From: Rhizopus sp. PT2906
Taxonomy: Eukaryota > Mucoromycota > Mucoromycetes > Mucorales > Rhizopodaceae
DNA: 32,404 nt
Reading direction: 5' to 3'
NCBI GenBank assembly: GCA_025529335.1
Contig: JAMYHX010000485.1
Span: 1 to 32,404 of the forward strand
In this document: in pieces, positions 1 to 11,072 of the stretch
How positions within the stretch are numbered: the stretch's first letter is position 1
Layout of the letters: every line of letters starts with the position of its first letter
The notes under the pieces: model-generated
What the model saw: only the letters and a program-made list of their open reading frames with translations
Told to the model about the DNA's origin: nothing
Databases searched by the model: none
Translations under genes and position numbers: made by a program

Positions 1-1533
1 TACCTGTTCACATCGGATGAACTTAATCCAATGATGGTTGGTTGGATGGACACATTATTGTCCTATGATTTTGACATTGTCCATATTCCCGGTGTTCAAA
101 ACGTTTTACCTGGTGCTTTATCACACCTTTTTCCTTCTGAAAAAGGACAGGCAGGGAGTGATATGGATGGCAGCAAAGAAAAACGCCAAAATCTTGCTTA
201 TAAACCTAATACACGAAAGGAACATGAATTGAAAATGATTAAAGAAAACAAAAAGGTTTTCTATGCACAGAGCCCCTCAAAGTTCAGTGATAAGAACTAT
301 ATAATTTCACCGGTGAAAGATCACGAGGAGATCTTAGATGAAGTACGTAAACTCGAACATTTCGGTGCTGACCACATTGTGAAAGCGATCCACAATAAAA
401 ACCTTCATTGGCCTAATCTACTGGCTGATGCGGTTGACTATGTAAGCAAGTGCAACACTTGTCAGAAGTACAATATTGCTAGAAAGGGTTACAATCCTCA
501 TCGACCTGTCTACGCATATGTTCCTGGAGACGTCTACGCATTTGATTTAATGGGACCTTTCCAAACAAGTAGTAACATGTATACATATGTGTTAATTCTA
601 GTCGACATCTGCACTAGATTCTGTGTACTGAAGCTCCTAGTAGACAAAAAGGCTAAAACCGTTGCAGGTGCCATGGTTGATACATTTTCCTTACTTGGTT
701 ATCCTAGACACTTTGTATGTAGTGACAATGGCTCAGAATTCAAAAATGAGATTCTAGAGAACATGTTCAATGCAATGGGTATTGACAGGAGATATACCAC
801 TCCTTACCATCCCTCGGCTAATGGTGCGGCTGAACGTTATGTCCAAACTGCCAAGAAAACATTGGCAAAAATATTGGAAGGTGCTATTGGTGATTGGCAT
901 CATTTCATTCCAGCTGTGCAGTTGATGATTAACAATAAGATCTCAACAAGACTGCAATCTATTCTATTCTCTTTAATGTTAGCTCGCAATATGAATGACT
1001 ACATTGACTACAGAGACGACGCTGGAAATAAGCTGAAAAAGGAATACATGCCACACGATGAATTGCTGAGACGCATTGACTACATGTCACAAGTTGTCTT
1101 CCCCGCTATACAGGATAAAACCGATATCTATACTGACAGACAAAAGGAAAAGGCTGACAGTAAAAACCGTCAGTTGTCATTCCCTGAAGGAAGTTACGTT
1201 ATGGTACGTGACAGAGAGCAAACAAATAGTCTCTCACCTGCTTTCAAAGGACCATACCGAACTGCACGTCAAACACAAGGTGGTTCTTATATTCTTCGTG
1301 ATATTGATGAAATTCTCATGTCGCGAAATTATTCTCCAGAAGAGTTGAAGCCTATCTCACAGGATGAGATCATTCCAAAAGATGAACTATACGAGATCGA
1401 AGCAATAATCGATCACAGAGGTGAACCCGGAAATAGAGAATATCTCGTACGCTGGAAGAATTACAGCAAAGACGATGATAGTTGGCTAACTTCTGATGCA
1501 TTTACTGATTTTGAATCCGTAAACAATTACTGA
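1..1533 (+). CDS. Ty3/gypsy pol C-terminus: RNase H tail, integrase, chromodomain (partial)
   Basis: This encodes the end of a retrotransposon polyprotein; the integrase would insert element cDNA into chromosomes. Counting codons from base 1, residues 1-45 match the RNase H tail (the PGVQN stretch before ALSHL). A zinc-binding HHCC motif follows (H120, H125, C151, C154). The catalytic triad is present as D182, D242 and E278, with exactly 35 residues between the last two (D,D-35-E). A GPF/Y-like module lies around residue 415, and a chromodomain runs from about residue 464 to 510 with aromatic residues for histone-tail binding. The frame has no start in the window. The TGA at codon 511 sits where a tryptophan (TGG) would be expected in the chromodomain C-terminal helix, so this copy is probably slightly truncated; catalytic residues are intact. 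Confidence 0.85.
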   Translation, partial: YLFTSDELNPMMVGWMDTLLSYDFDIVHIPGVQNVLPGALSHLFPSEKGQAGSDMDGSKEKRQNLAYKPNTRKEHELKMIKENKKVFYAQSPSKFSDKNYIISPVKDHEEILDEVRKLEHFGADHIVKAIHNKNLHWPNLLADAVDYVSKCNTCQKYNIARKGYNPHRPVYAYVPGDVYAFDLMGPFQTSSNMYTYVLILVDICTRFCVLKLLVDKKAKTVAGAMVDTFSLLGYPRHFVCSDNGSEFKNEILENMFNAMGIDRRYTTPYHPSANGAAERYVQTAKKTLAKILEGAIGDWHHFIPAVQLMINNKISTRLQSILFSLMLARNMNDYIDYRDDAGNKLKKEYMPHDELLRRIDYMSQVVFPAIQDKTDIYTDRQKEKADSKNRQLSFPEGSYVMVRDREQTNSLSPAFKGPYRTARQTQGGSYILRDIDEILMSRNYSPEELKPISQDEIIPKDELYEIEAIIDHRGEPGNREYLVRWKNYSKDDDSWLTSDAFTDFESVNNY

Positions 1534-1731
1534 CGTAAACTGGGTAAATCTCTGAACAAGAACGATGAAGTTGTCAACAAGAAAGGTAATGATGAAAGAA
1601 AGAGAAAACAAAAATTACCCTCAGACTATAAGCCTGGAAAATTATTTGAAATTGCAAATGAGCAGTCAAGCTCAAAAGCAATGCCACGCAATCAGACATC
1701 TGGAATTGCAAATAAAAGAAATATATTTTAG
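1..1731 (+). mobile_element. Ty3/gypsy LTR retrotransposon, 3' part of pol
   Basis: The window opens inside a Ty3/gypsy-type element. The reading frame is already open at base 1 and gives the end of an RNase H domain, a full integrase and a chromodomain. That domain order, with integrase after RNase H, is diagnostic of Ty3/gypsy rather than copia elements, and the chromodomain marks a chromovirus-type lineage. The frame is stopped by TGA at 1531-1533 but continues in the same frame to a TAG at 1729-1731 with lysine-rich, tail-like content, so the element probably ended there. No LTR, polypurine tract or flanking duplication could be defined on the right side, and the left side lies outside the window. 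Confidence 0.85.
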
Positions 1732-2206
1732 TGATAATAGTTTATAATCAGATTAGCTCTGTGCAAGGAATTTATACCCTTTAATACATTGTCATTTTGA
1801 AATGCAAGCGCTGTAATATTTAAACATACGCCACAAATTCAAAGCCACCTAAAATAAGCCGCACGGCAAATCAATTTGCCAGTAGTAACATGTTGGAAGA
1901 GAAGAAAAACGAAGTCACAGTGTTTACTATCCTGTGGCGTATACTAGCACACTGTGATAGGAAAGCACGTTGCCCAATCGAAGTAAGGTTGGTGTAACTA
2001 TTCAATGAAGGTGAAGATGTCTATTAACATGGTCCGTGTTGCTGAGCGGGATTAAGACCCCGTTTCCATGCAGAAAACTACATGTTTCTGAACCTTTCAT
2101 TTTCTGCTTTTCATATGCTTACTGGCTGCCTACAGCTTGAGATTAAAGGGAATAATAAGTCACGTGGATTATGAGTACCTTTTTTTTTTCTACATTTTAA
2201 AGTTAC
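1732..2206. other. Gap between retroelement and Aurora kinase gene
   Basis: No gene was recognised here. It should hold the 3' untranslated region and perhaps LTR remains of the Ty3 element, and then the promoter of the kinase gene. Visible structure is a perfect hairpin at 1865-1880 (GGCAAAT, two-base loop, ATTTGCC) and an inverted repeat TCACAGTG at 1915-1922 paired with CACTGTGA at 1950-1957. No terminal TG..CA LTR pair could be fixed. Confidence 0.4.
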
Positions 2207-3493
2207 ATGCTCTTAAAGTGTCGCAATCTTTTACAAAAGGTGTATTCTACAATCTTTTTTTTTGGATGAATATTAATCTTTTGATTCCAATTGTAGAGCT
2301 TTATTGAACAAATCGCCATTAAAGAACAGTGTGATGATAATGATCAATCAGACACTGATGGACAGCTTCCAACTGATTCTCCAGTATTTGACAATACAAC
2401 GCCTGTAGTTCCTCAGAAAGCGCCATCTCATAAACTAGTTGATGTTATAAAGTAAGAAAAAAGAAAGTTTATCAATGACTGTTATAATAAGCTGTTCGAC
2501 CTTAGAGAAAAAACTCCTGCAAAATCATGGACCTTAAATGACTTTGAAATTGGACCCTGTTTGGGTAAAGGGAAGTTTGGTCAAGTCTACTTAGCAAGAG
2601 AGAAGAAGAGTAAATTTATAATAGCACTGAAAGCTCAGTACAAGTCTGAAATCATATCCAACAGTACACAATATCAACTTGAAAGAGAAATCGGCATTCA
2701 TTCACATTTACGGTTAGAAATGTGCGCTATCATTAACAAACAAAGAAACTAATATTTTTTAAAGGCATCCTCATATTCTACGTCTATTTGGCTTTTTTCA
2801 TGACGACAGTAGAGTGTATACTATTCTTGAATATGCTGCAAGAGGTGACTTATTTAGTTTGATATACCGAAAGGGCCGATTCGAGGAACATTTAGCTGCA
2901 AAAGTAAGTCTGTCTTATTCCTTTCTATCACATAGTAATAATGATATACTCTATAGTACATTTGTCAACTAGCACAGGCCCTGATCTATCTTCACAACAG
3001 AAGTATTATTCACCGTGATATTAAACCAGAGAATTTACTGTTAGACGAAAAAGATAATATAAAGCTTGCTGATTTTGGATGGTCTGTGAGGACGAGAGTT
3101 GTTGAGTAAGTAGGCTGAAAGTTGACTTTGCTGTATGCTTATACTATCTTTAGTAATCGAAGGCATACACTATGTGGTACACTAGATTATCTTCCTCCGG
3201 AAATGGTCGAAGGAAGAGACCACGATGAAAGCGTTGATCTTTGGTCCTTGGGTGTTCTTTTATATGAAATGCTCGTAGGGCGACCGCCTTTTGAAATTTC
3301 ATCCAAAGAAAGTCGGGAGAGTGTTTATGAAAAAACATATATGCGAATCCGTAGGGTGGATTTAAACATACCAGAATATATCAGTAAAGAAGCATCAAAT
3401 CTCATAAGAAAACTGGTCCAATACAAACCAACCCATCGGTTGCCATTACGGCAGGTATTATGCCATCCTTTTATCAAGCGACACTTAAAGTGA
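2207..3493 (+). CDS. Aurora (Ipl1-type) serine/threonine kinase
   Basis: This encodes a mitotic kinase of the Aurora/Ipl1 family, which acts at kinetochores and spindle within the chromosomal passenger complex. The model joins 2207-2239, 2297-2451, 2506-2712, 2765-2903, 2957-3105 and 3154-3493, giving 340 residues with all phases consistent. The glycine loop is at residues 83-90 (GKGKFGQV), the ATP lysine is K105 in IIALK, the catalytic loop is HRDIKPEN from H197, the magnesium loop is DFGWS from D217, and the activation loop RRHTLCGT carries the expected phospho-threonine T233, followed by a PPE motif. The N-terminus is acidic, low-complexity and poorly conserved, as usual for Aurora. The first exon (11 residues) is the least certain part. 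An in-frame TAA at 2453 is removed by the 54-nt intron 2452-2505. Confidence 0.9.
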
Positions 3494-3616
3494 TACCCCT
3501 TGCTCATTGGTTAACCTGAGATTTAATTTTAGTCTTTTTTATTCCATTGAGCTGTGCTTCTTTTTTTTTTTTTTTTTTCATTTCTACATTTTTTTCTTTT
3601 AATAAAGATTCTCCTA

Positions 3617-6600
3617 ATGGCATCGTACCGTTCTAGAAGTAGACATAGGTCACCTTCACCTTCAATGAGTAAAAGAGCAAAATATTCTCACAGAAGCCGT
3701 AGCAGAGACCGTGATAGATATAGATCTCATCGCTCTTCTCATCACCGTTCTTCACGATATGACGACCGTTATGACGATCGCTACGATGATAGACCGTATT
3801 CATCCTCACGACATCGCCACGAATATGTAAGTATAAATGATAAAAGACCCCGTTCACGAGAGCCAACATCAAGAAATCATGCTGTAGAAAAGCCATCAGC
3901 TGAACGTCAAGAATCAGTGACGGTAAGTACGACGCAAAGATAGTTTTGTATTTATTTAATTAATCTTGAATAGAAACCAACCATTTCTACTACTCCCAAT
4001 TCAAATTCGATCAGTACAAGCTCAAATGACCGTGAAGAAGCATTGCGTAGAAAACAAGAGCGAGTAAGAAAGTGGAAAGAAGAACGAGAGGTTGCCAAAC
4101 GTTTAGAAGAGGAAAAAAAGAAGGCAGAAGAAAAAGAATCAAAGCAAATTGTAGAAACAAACACCAATAACAAAGCTCAAGAAGTTGAAGATAAGCATGA
4201 ACTGAATAAAACAGAACAAGAACAAAAAGAGGAAGACAAGGAGGAGCCTAAGCTATTAGAGCAGTTTGCAGCTATTAAAAAAGCAGCTGCTGAAGCTGCC
4301 GCCAGAGAAGAAGAAGAAAAGAGAGACGAAGAGACAGAACAACAAGCTAAAACTTTAGAAGAGGAAGCTGATACAACTGCTGGTAAAAAATGGAGTCTGG
4401 AAGATGACTCTGAATCTGAAGGTGAAGATCATATGGAGATTGATGGAAACGTCAATCATGATGCTGATGAGGCAGAACGAACATTTAAGCCTCTTCAAAA
4501 GACTCAAACTGAAGAAAAAGATGAGCCGCTGCTTGGATCAAAGCCTAGAAACACTCTTGTGGCAACGAATGTTTTCACTAAGCCAAAAAATACGATGATG
4601 ATGGGATTTGGACTAAAGAAAAATGGAAATACCAACATCAAGAAACTAGTAGTAAAGAAGGACACGCCAAAGAAACAGGATCCTGCTACTGAAGTAAAAC
4701 CAGATGTGATTATGAAGGATGAAGATATGGATCCTTTAGAAGCTTACATGTTGGATGTTCGTGAAGAGGCAAAGAAAATAAATGAAGAAGATAAGAAGCG
4801 CTTTGAAAAGCTAAGCATGGCTGATAAAGGATATTCACTTATGGATATCGATGAAAATGCTAATGAAAATGGGAATGAACAAGACGAGGAAGAGGAGATT
4901 GGTAGTGATCCCGAAGATATTATTGCGTAAGTCTTAATTTTATACCTTTATAAATACTAATATATCCTGTAGCTATGCAGCAAAGAAAGTCAAGCGAAAA
5001 GATGTTGCACCTGTAGACCATTCAAAGATAGAGTACGAAGACTTTAGAAAAGACTTTTATATTGAGCCACCGGAACTGAGAGAAATGACGCCTGATCAAG
5101 TTGATTTACTCCGTATCGAATTGGATGGTATTAAAATCCGTGGCGTCAATTGTCCCAAACCAATCACCAAGTGGACACACTGCGGGCTTCCTGCTGGCTG
5201 CCTTGAAGTTATTCGCAAACTAAAATATGAAAAACCAACTGCTATTCAGGCACAAGCTATACCTGCTATCATGAATGGTCGTGATGTTATTGGTGTGGCA
5301 AAGACTGGTTCTGGAAAAACAATTGCATTCCTGCTTCCTATGTTTCGTCATATCAAGGATCAAAGGCCACTAGAAGCAGGTGAAGGGCCAGTTGCTGTCA
5401 TTATGACCCCTACTCGAGAGCTTGCAACACAGATACATAAAGAGTGTAAGCCATTCTTAAAAGTACTCAACTTGAGGGTAAGCATAAGCAAGAAAAAAAA
5501 AAATTTTTTTTAAACATCTTTTATGTAGGCTGTCTGCGCTTATGGTGGCAGTCCTATTAAAGATCAAATTGCAGATTTAAAAAGAGGCTGTGAAATCATT
5601 GTGTGTACACCTGGCCGTATGATTGATCTTCTCTGTGCTAATTCAGGCAGAGTAACAAATCTTCGACGTGTTACTTATATGGTAATGGATGAAGCCGATC
5701 GTATGTTTGATATGGGTTTTGAGCCGCAGGTTATGAAAATTGTTAATAATGTTAGACCTGATCGTCAAACAGTCTTGTTCTCTGCGACGTTTCCTCGTCA
5801 GATGGAAGCTTTAGCACGAAAAGTACTAAAAAGGCCATTAGAAATTACTGTTGGAGGTCGTAGTGTTGTATGCGAAGATGTTCTTCAAATAGTAGAAGTT
5901 AGAGAAGAAAAGACAAAGTTTGTAAGACTTTTGGAAATTCTGGGTAAACTCTTTCATGATGAAGGAGAAGATAATGCCAGTGCGATTATCTTTGTGGATC
6001 GTCAAGAAGCAGCAGACAACTTACTTCGTGATTTAATGAGAAGAGGATATCCTTGTCAGTCTCTACACGGTGGCAAAGTAAGATTGATATACATAAATTA
6101 TATTTATTCTAACAATATCATCAAATAGGATCAAGCCGACAGAGATAGTACAATATATGATTTCAAATCTGGTATTACCAATATCCTTATTGCAACGTCG
6201 GTGGCGGCTCGTGGATTAGATGTGAAAAATCTCAAGGTAGTTATCAATTACGAATGCCCTAATCATATGGAAGATTATGTTCACCGTGTCGGGCGTACAG
6301 GTCGAGCTGGAAACAAAGGTACGGCTTACACCTTCATTACGCCAGACCAGGACCGATATGCTATGGATATTTGTAAAGCTCTCAAACTCAGTGGACAAGA
6401 GATCCCACCTGATCTGCAAGCATTAGCTGATTCCTTCCAGAGCAAGGTCAAGGAAGGCAAAGAACGAGCCAGTGGTTCTGGCTTTGGTGGCAAAGGCCTT
6501 GAGCGTCTTGATAAGGATCGTGATTTGGTCAAAAAAATTCAAAAGAAAGCCTATGGTACCGGGGATGAAGATACAGATGAAGAAGACTTTGAACTCGAAA

Positions 6601-7224
6601 CAAGTTCGATTAAAATAGATACTGATGAGACTCCTAACAACAAGACAACTGAACCTGTTGTACCTGGTCAAGCTGCCTCTGCTGCTGCCGCTGCTGCTGC
6701 TCAAGCCGCATCGGCAGGAAAGGGAGCAGAAGAGCAACTTAGTGCAGCTGCCATGGCTGCTAAGGAAGCTGCTGCGGCTGTTGCAGCGCGTATTAACAAG
6801 ATGAGCACTCTTAAGGCAAGTGTACAAGTTGGTACAGACGGTGCAGAAGGGCGTCCAGTATATACAGAGGAAATTGAAATCAATGACTATCCTCAAAAGG
6901 CAAGATGGAGAGTCACGAATAAGGTAAACAAGATACTTTTTACTTTCAAGTGTTAATATAAATTCTTTTAAATAGGATCAAATATCACAAATCACTGAAG
7001 TTACAGGTGCTGCTATCACCACTCGAGGTTCCTATTTCCCAGCAGGCAAGCAGCCTACAGGCAATGAACGTAAACTGTATCTGTTTATTGAAGGTGACTC
7101 CGAAATGGTTGTTGAAAAGGCAAAACTTGAAATTAAGCGAGTGCTGCTGGAAGCAACAACAGCGCAATTGGAAGCCGAACGAAGAGGTGGAGCTGGTGGA
7201 ACTGGAAGATACCAAGTTGTTTAA
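3617..7224 (+). CDS. PRP5: DEAD-box RNA helicase, Prp5/DDX46 family
   Basis: This is a splicing ATPase that acts at the U2 snRNP when the branch site is selected. Exons are 3617-3922, 3974-4926, 4973-5477, 5529-6077, 6129-6923 and 6976-7224, giving 1118 residues, close to human DDX46 and fission yeast Prp11. The N-terminus is rich in Arg-Ser repeats, followed by a long charged helix (about 120-260) and a DPLEAYM motif at 355-361, which corresponds to the DPLDAFM motif of Prp5 proteins that binds SF3B1. Helicase motifs are AKTGSGKT (529-536), PTREL, TPGR, DEAD (642-645), SAT (673-675) and HRVGRTGR (823-830). A long alanine-rich stretch and a KH-like C-terminal region typical of this family follow. 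It lies 123 nt after the kinase stop, with a T-rich leader just before the ATG. The five introns are 46-52 nt. Confidence 0.95.
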
Positions 7225-7765
7225 AATTTGTTTTATAAGAAAAAAACACTACTATCTATTACTTTATTACAGTTGTTCTCATAGGTGTAATAAAGTGCTT
7301 CATTGGAGATAAAATGAGAATCACCATAAATAAATGTCTCTTGCACTTTAAATCCAGACAAATAGAAATTAAATCTCAGATATTTAGCTTACCTTTTTGG
7401 ACAAAACAAAAATGGAAATTCAGATACAAAAGGAAGTTGGTTTCAGACATATTATAGACTGAAATAGGAATATTTAAACTGAGGCCCATTAAAAGACAAC
7501 CTTAACACCATTCGCAATCTGACGGGTAAATAAAAGTGAGTAAAGAAGAGGCAACACACATCCGTCAAGCTATATTCATAATAGAGGCCATCTTCTGTCA
7601 TTGTATTCACTGAGTTGTTTGATTCCACGCTAAAGCCGATACAAAATGTTACGACAGCATAAGTTTATTGGACCTGAAAAAAGGACGTGATTTTATTGAT
7701 TAAGTGAATTTTGATAAATGAACAACAATAATCTCTTTCACTTTTTGCTCTTCTTTTTGCTTCAA
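7225..7765. other. Gap between helicase gene and Fanzor-like locus
   Basis: No coding frame, RNA gene or clear repeat was found. It should contain the helicase 3' end and the left flank of the Fanzor-like locus. A terminal inverted repeat was looked for by eye against 10427-11000 and none was seen. Confidence 0.35.
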
Positions 7766-10426
7766 ATGAAAAGACATTCTACATCATCCAGCTCAGAAAG
7801 ACCTTCAAAAGGCGCAAAGCCAAATGAATGTAAAGTATTCAATCTTGTTCATTATCAGTCAATATTTAACATTATTTTGGTATAGGTACAGTAGCGCCAA
7901 CTCAAGAAGCGGGTTATTCTAGCACAGTAAATCAAGGAGGTACCTCTTCTTCGTCAAGTAAACCAGGCCATTCGAAAAAAGCACAACAAAAGATTGATAA
8001 GCAAAATGCACTTTTAAAATTCAAAGCAGAGCAAAAGACTCTAAAGGAAGTCAAGTGTCCCTCATGTGGGTTAACAACACATGCACGATCAACGAGTAAC
8101 TTGTGCCCAAACAAAAAAGCAAAAGTACCTGTTTGCAGTCCTGATGAAAGAGTTGAAAACTTTGTAATCAAGGCGTCCTTACCTAATATTTGTAACAATC
8201 AACAACTTGTTCAGCATATCAAGAATCTAGCAGTTTATACCACCAAAGTTTTGTTTGTGGGATCCCTTTTTGCCAATTTCACCTTCATCAAACTGCTCGA
8301 TGATGGCCAGGCTATTCCAATTATTGAACAAAGTTTATTCACAAATATATTTGCGGTAATGGCTGGAAATGGAAAGAAAGCACCACACTATCTCAAGGAA
8401 TACTTTACTCTTTTCTGTGAATTGGCAACTGCAGACCGCATATCTTTAAAAAGTATAAATTACTCAAGTGTTCTTTCCATCGCTGGTAAGCAATACGAAG
8501 CCCTGCTTAGAAATCACATTCATGAGACACACGAACGAAGATTGATAACGTATTTCCTGACTATGATGTCTGACAACAATTCAAGTAATTGTTGTAAAGA
8601 GCTCCCAGTGGCTCCCAGAAAAGCCTTGGCATATTTCATTTACAAACAAAAACAAGGTTCATAGCCATTTTGGCCATCGTCTGTCCCATGCAATAACTAC
8701 TATAAAGAAATCACTGAAAACATAGCAAACATGTGGTCTAAATACCAACCAGTTCAATGTGATTCTGACACGGTTTATTCAAAACCTCACCTGTTTTTCA
8801 AGTGGTTCTACTTTCTGTCGCAAGAAGTGCAAAAAAAAAAAGTTTTTATTATGGAAAACACACCCTCAAAAGTCGCTTCCAAAGCGTATGTGTATCGTAA
8901 GCTCAGAGAGCTTCCATTCACTGGTGTTTTGAGCAAAAAGAAGTTTAATTCTTTAATAGAAGAAACATTGCAGTCAATCAATCCCAACAAGACGTTTGCC
9001 CCAGGAAAAAAAAAAAACTAGCCAAGCTTACTCCTCAACAAGTATCAGTAGTTCAAAATTTTATTGATACAGTTAAAACAAGAATACAAGATGGCACGTT
9101 CACTCCTGCTAAATACACTGACAAAAGAGAATTTCGTTTTTTCCTTTGCGCCTATATATTCTGTTCAGATAAAATCAATCCAAATTGATGCTCAAGCTTT
9201 TTGGAGACTGGTGAAACAATGTGGCATATCAAATTACCCGAAAGGAAAGAAAAAGGAATCTGACTTGACTGATTTTTATTATCATTTGTTCAATTTTACC
9301 AAATTGGGATTTCGTACAAGAGACAGTCTTATGAGTGGGAAGAAGAAGTTTAAGTAAGCTATGTGTAAAATAACAATACAATACAGGAATATCTAATTAT
9401 CATTAATAGAAACGTTATAACGACGGATGGTTTTTCGATATCTTTTCTTTTTACCCGAACTGTCAAGAGATCTTTGGCAACAACTAAAAATCCCTCAGAT
9501 TTTATTGATGACATCCAAAATGGATGTACTATTTGGGCGGTTGACCCAGGTACAACAAGTATCGTTACGGCTTTAGACTCTTCTGGTGACAATGAACGGC
9601 AAAGGATAACAAGTCTTGATGAATATTACCATTTTTGTGGCTATAATGATGCAACTTTTATAAGAAAAAAGCGTCAAAGTGAAAACGAAACGGTATTCAA
9701 GTTGATAAACCAGCTGTCTTCTTTGAAAACAACAAATATGCATGACTTCATAAAAGCCTGTAAAGAAAGAATAATCCACTTTGACGCAATATACAATTAT
9801 TATTCTGCTGATAACTGGTAAAACAATAAAAAAACGCCGTTTAAAAATAACACAATAATATTTAAACAATAGGTCGTCCAAGTTAAAATTCAAAACCTAT
9901 TTAAGAAAGCAAAAAAGCAGTTGACGAAATCTGCAAGCGGCTAGTAGTCAACAGCAAAAAATACAGGCAGGGTAGCAAAACTGGGGTAAAAACAGCTACC
10001 AAAAGTAATTCTAGGCATTGCCCAAGTGCCCCTCAGGATACAATGATCCCTCCTGCAAAAACCACAGTCGCATTTGGCAATGCAAGCTTTGCGACTACTA
10101 TGAAGGGAAAAAGAGCTGCACCTGTCAAGCTGATCAAAAGCAAATTAATACAAATGCAGACAAACGCATTACAAGTATACTTTATAGGCGACTACTTAAC
10201 AAGCCAAGCCTGCAATGCTTGTAAAAATAGACAGCTTGACAACATCACAACGACAAACTCAAAGCGAAGAGTACGTACGACGTTAAAGTGTAACAACAAC
10301 AGTTGTAATATTGCCTGGAATCGCGACGTCAATGCTGCGAAAAATATTTTCGATGTTTTTATATTTGCTGCAGAACATGAAAATAAGAGGCATTCAGCAT
10401 TCGAGCGTCCAGAAGAGCAAGCATAA
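7766..10426 (+). pseudogene. Fanzor-like (TnpB-superfamily) nuclease gene, copy A, decayed
   Basis: The product resembles Fanzor, the eukaryotic relative of TnpB, an RNA-guided DNA nuclease carried by transposons. The start at 7766 leads into a 56-nt intron (7830-7885); two more introns are 9354-9409 and 9818-9872, all with GT..AG ends. An N-terminal zinc motif C-X2-C-X4-H-X7-C lies at 8056-8106. The RuvC-I motif is WAVDPGTTS, with its aspartate at 9543-9545. The C-terminus matches the OrfB zinc-ribbon pattern: YLTSQACNAC (10211-10222 for the two Cys), a second Cys pair at 10289 and 10304, then NRDVNAAKNI with the RuvC-III aspartate at 10325-10327. Lesions are an in-frame TAG at 8662-8664, a frameshift in the A12 run 9006-9017, a compensating shift near 9178-9188, and a shift in the A6 run 9911-9916. 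The family call rests on the C-terminal motif; Fanzor subtype is not resolved. Confidence 0.75.
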
Positions 10427-11072
10427 GGTTTGTTCAAATCCATGTATAATTGATATAACTCTTTTATACATCCGTACATTGTAAGTCCCGTTCAATGCCA
10501 AATACCAAAAAAGGAAAAAGAAGAGATAAGGAAAAAAAGCTTAAAGAAAAAAATACAACAAAACAAAGAGTGCTCTTCTATCAAATCTTATCGATAAGAG
10601 AAATAAAAGAAAAAAAGAGGGCCTACACTTTAGCTTGCCATCATAGTTACCTTTATAATTAAAGATGTTATACTTTTTTTTTATAAATGTTTATGACGTT
10701 ATATAATATAATGATGTTTAATCGGAATTGACCGGGAAACAAAAATAAAGCACATATTTGATAAAAAGATATACAAAGATATTGACTGTCACCGTGCGTA
10801 TAGGGTGCATTGTGGTGTTTATGAATAAAGATATGAAACGATGTACACATACTATATATATATATTTATCATAATTTAAAGCATATAAGTAGTGTCCTAT
10901 ATATATAAGCAAGTGGTTACTGGTTTTGATAAAGTTTAAACCATAGTCACATGTGATAACTAAGGCATGAGGAGTGCCATAAATGTATTTTAAGCGATCT
11001 TTTTGTGATACAAGTTGAACAAATCGCGTTTTATATTTTATCCTTTTTTTTTCCCTCTATTTTAAGTAAAGA
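10427..11072. other. Gap holding GATA-factor promoter
   Basis: This stretch runs from the end of the Fanzor-like locus to the GATA-factor start codon. It is AT-rich and has no convincing reading frame. It holds one palindromic GATA site pair (10586-10599) and single GATAA sites at 10760-10764, 10928-10932 and 10955-10959. If copy A has an associated guide RNA, family precedent would place it at or just past 10426, but no structure could be assigned by eye. Confidence 0.5.
10586..10599. promoter_or_regulatory. Palindromic double GATA site
   Basis: The sequence TCTTATCGATAAGA is a perfect 14-bp palindrome containing two overlapping, opposite GATA-factor sites (TTATC and GATAA). It lies 474 nt before the start of a gene that itself encodes a GATA factor, with three further GATAA sites closer in. 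Self-regulation by the factor is an inference from this arrangement. Confidence 0.45.

Noticed and set aside
2453..2455. In-frame TAA taken as a nonsense mutation in the Aurora kinase gene
   Set aside because: It lies in a 54-nt GT..AG intron whose removal keeps the frame.
9006..9017. Frameshift at the A12 run treated as a programmed slip site
   Set aside because: The same gene has a stop and other shifts at unrelated places, so mutation or a sequencing error in the homopolymer is simpler.
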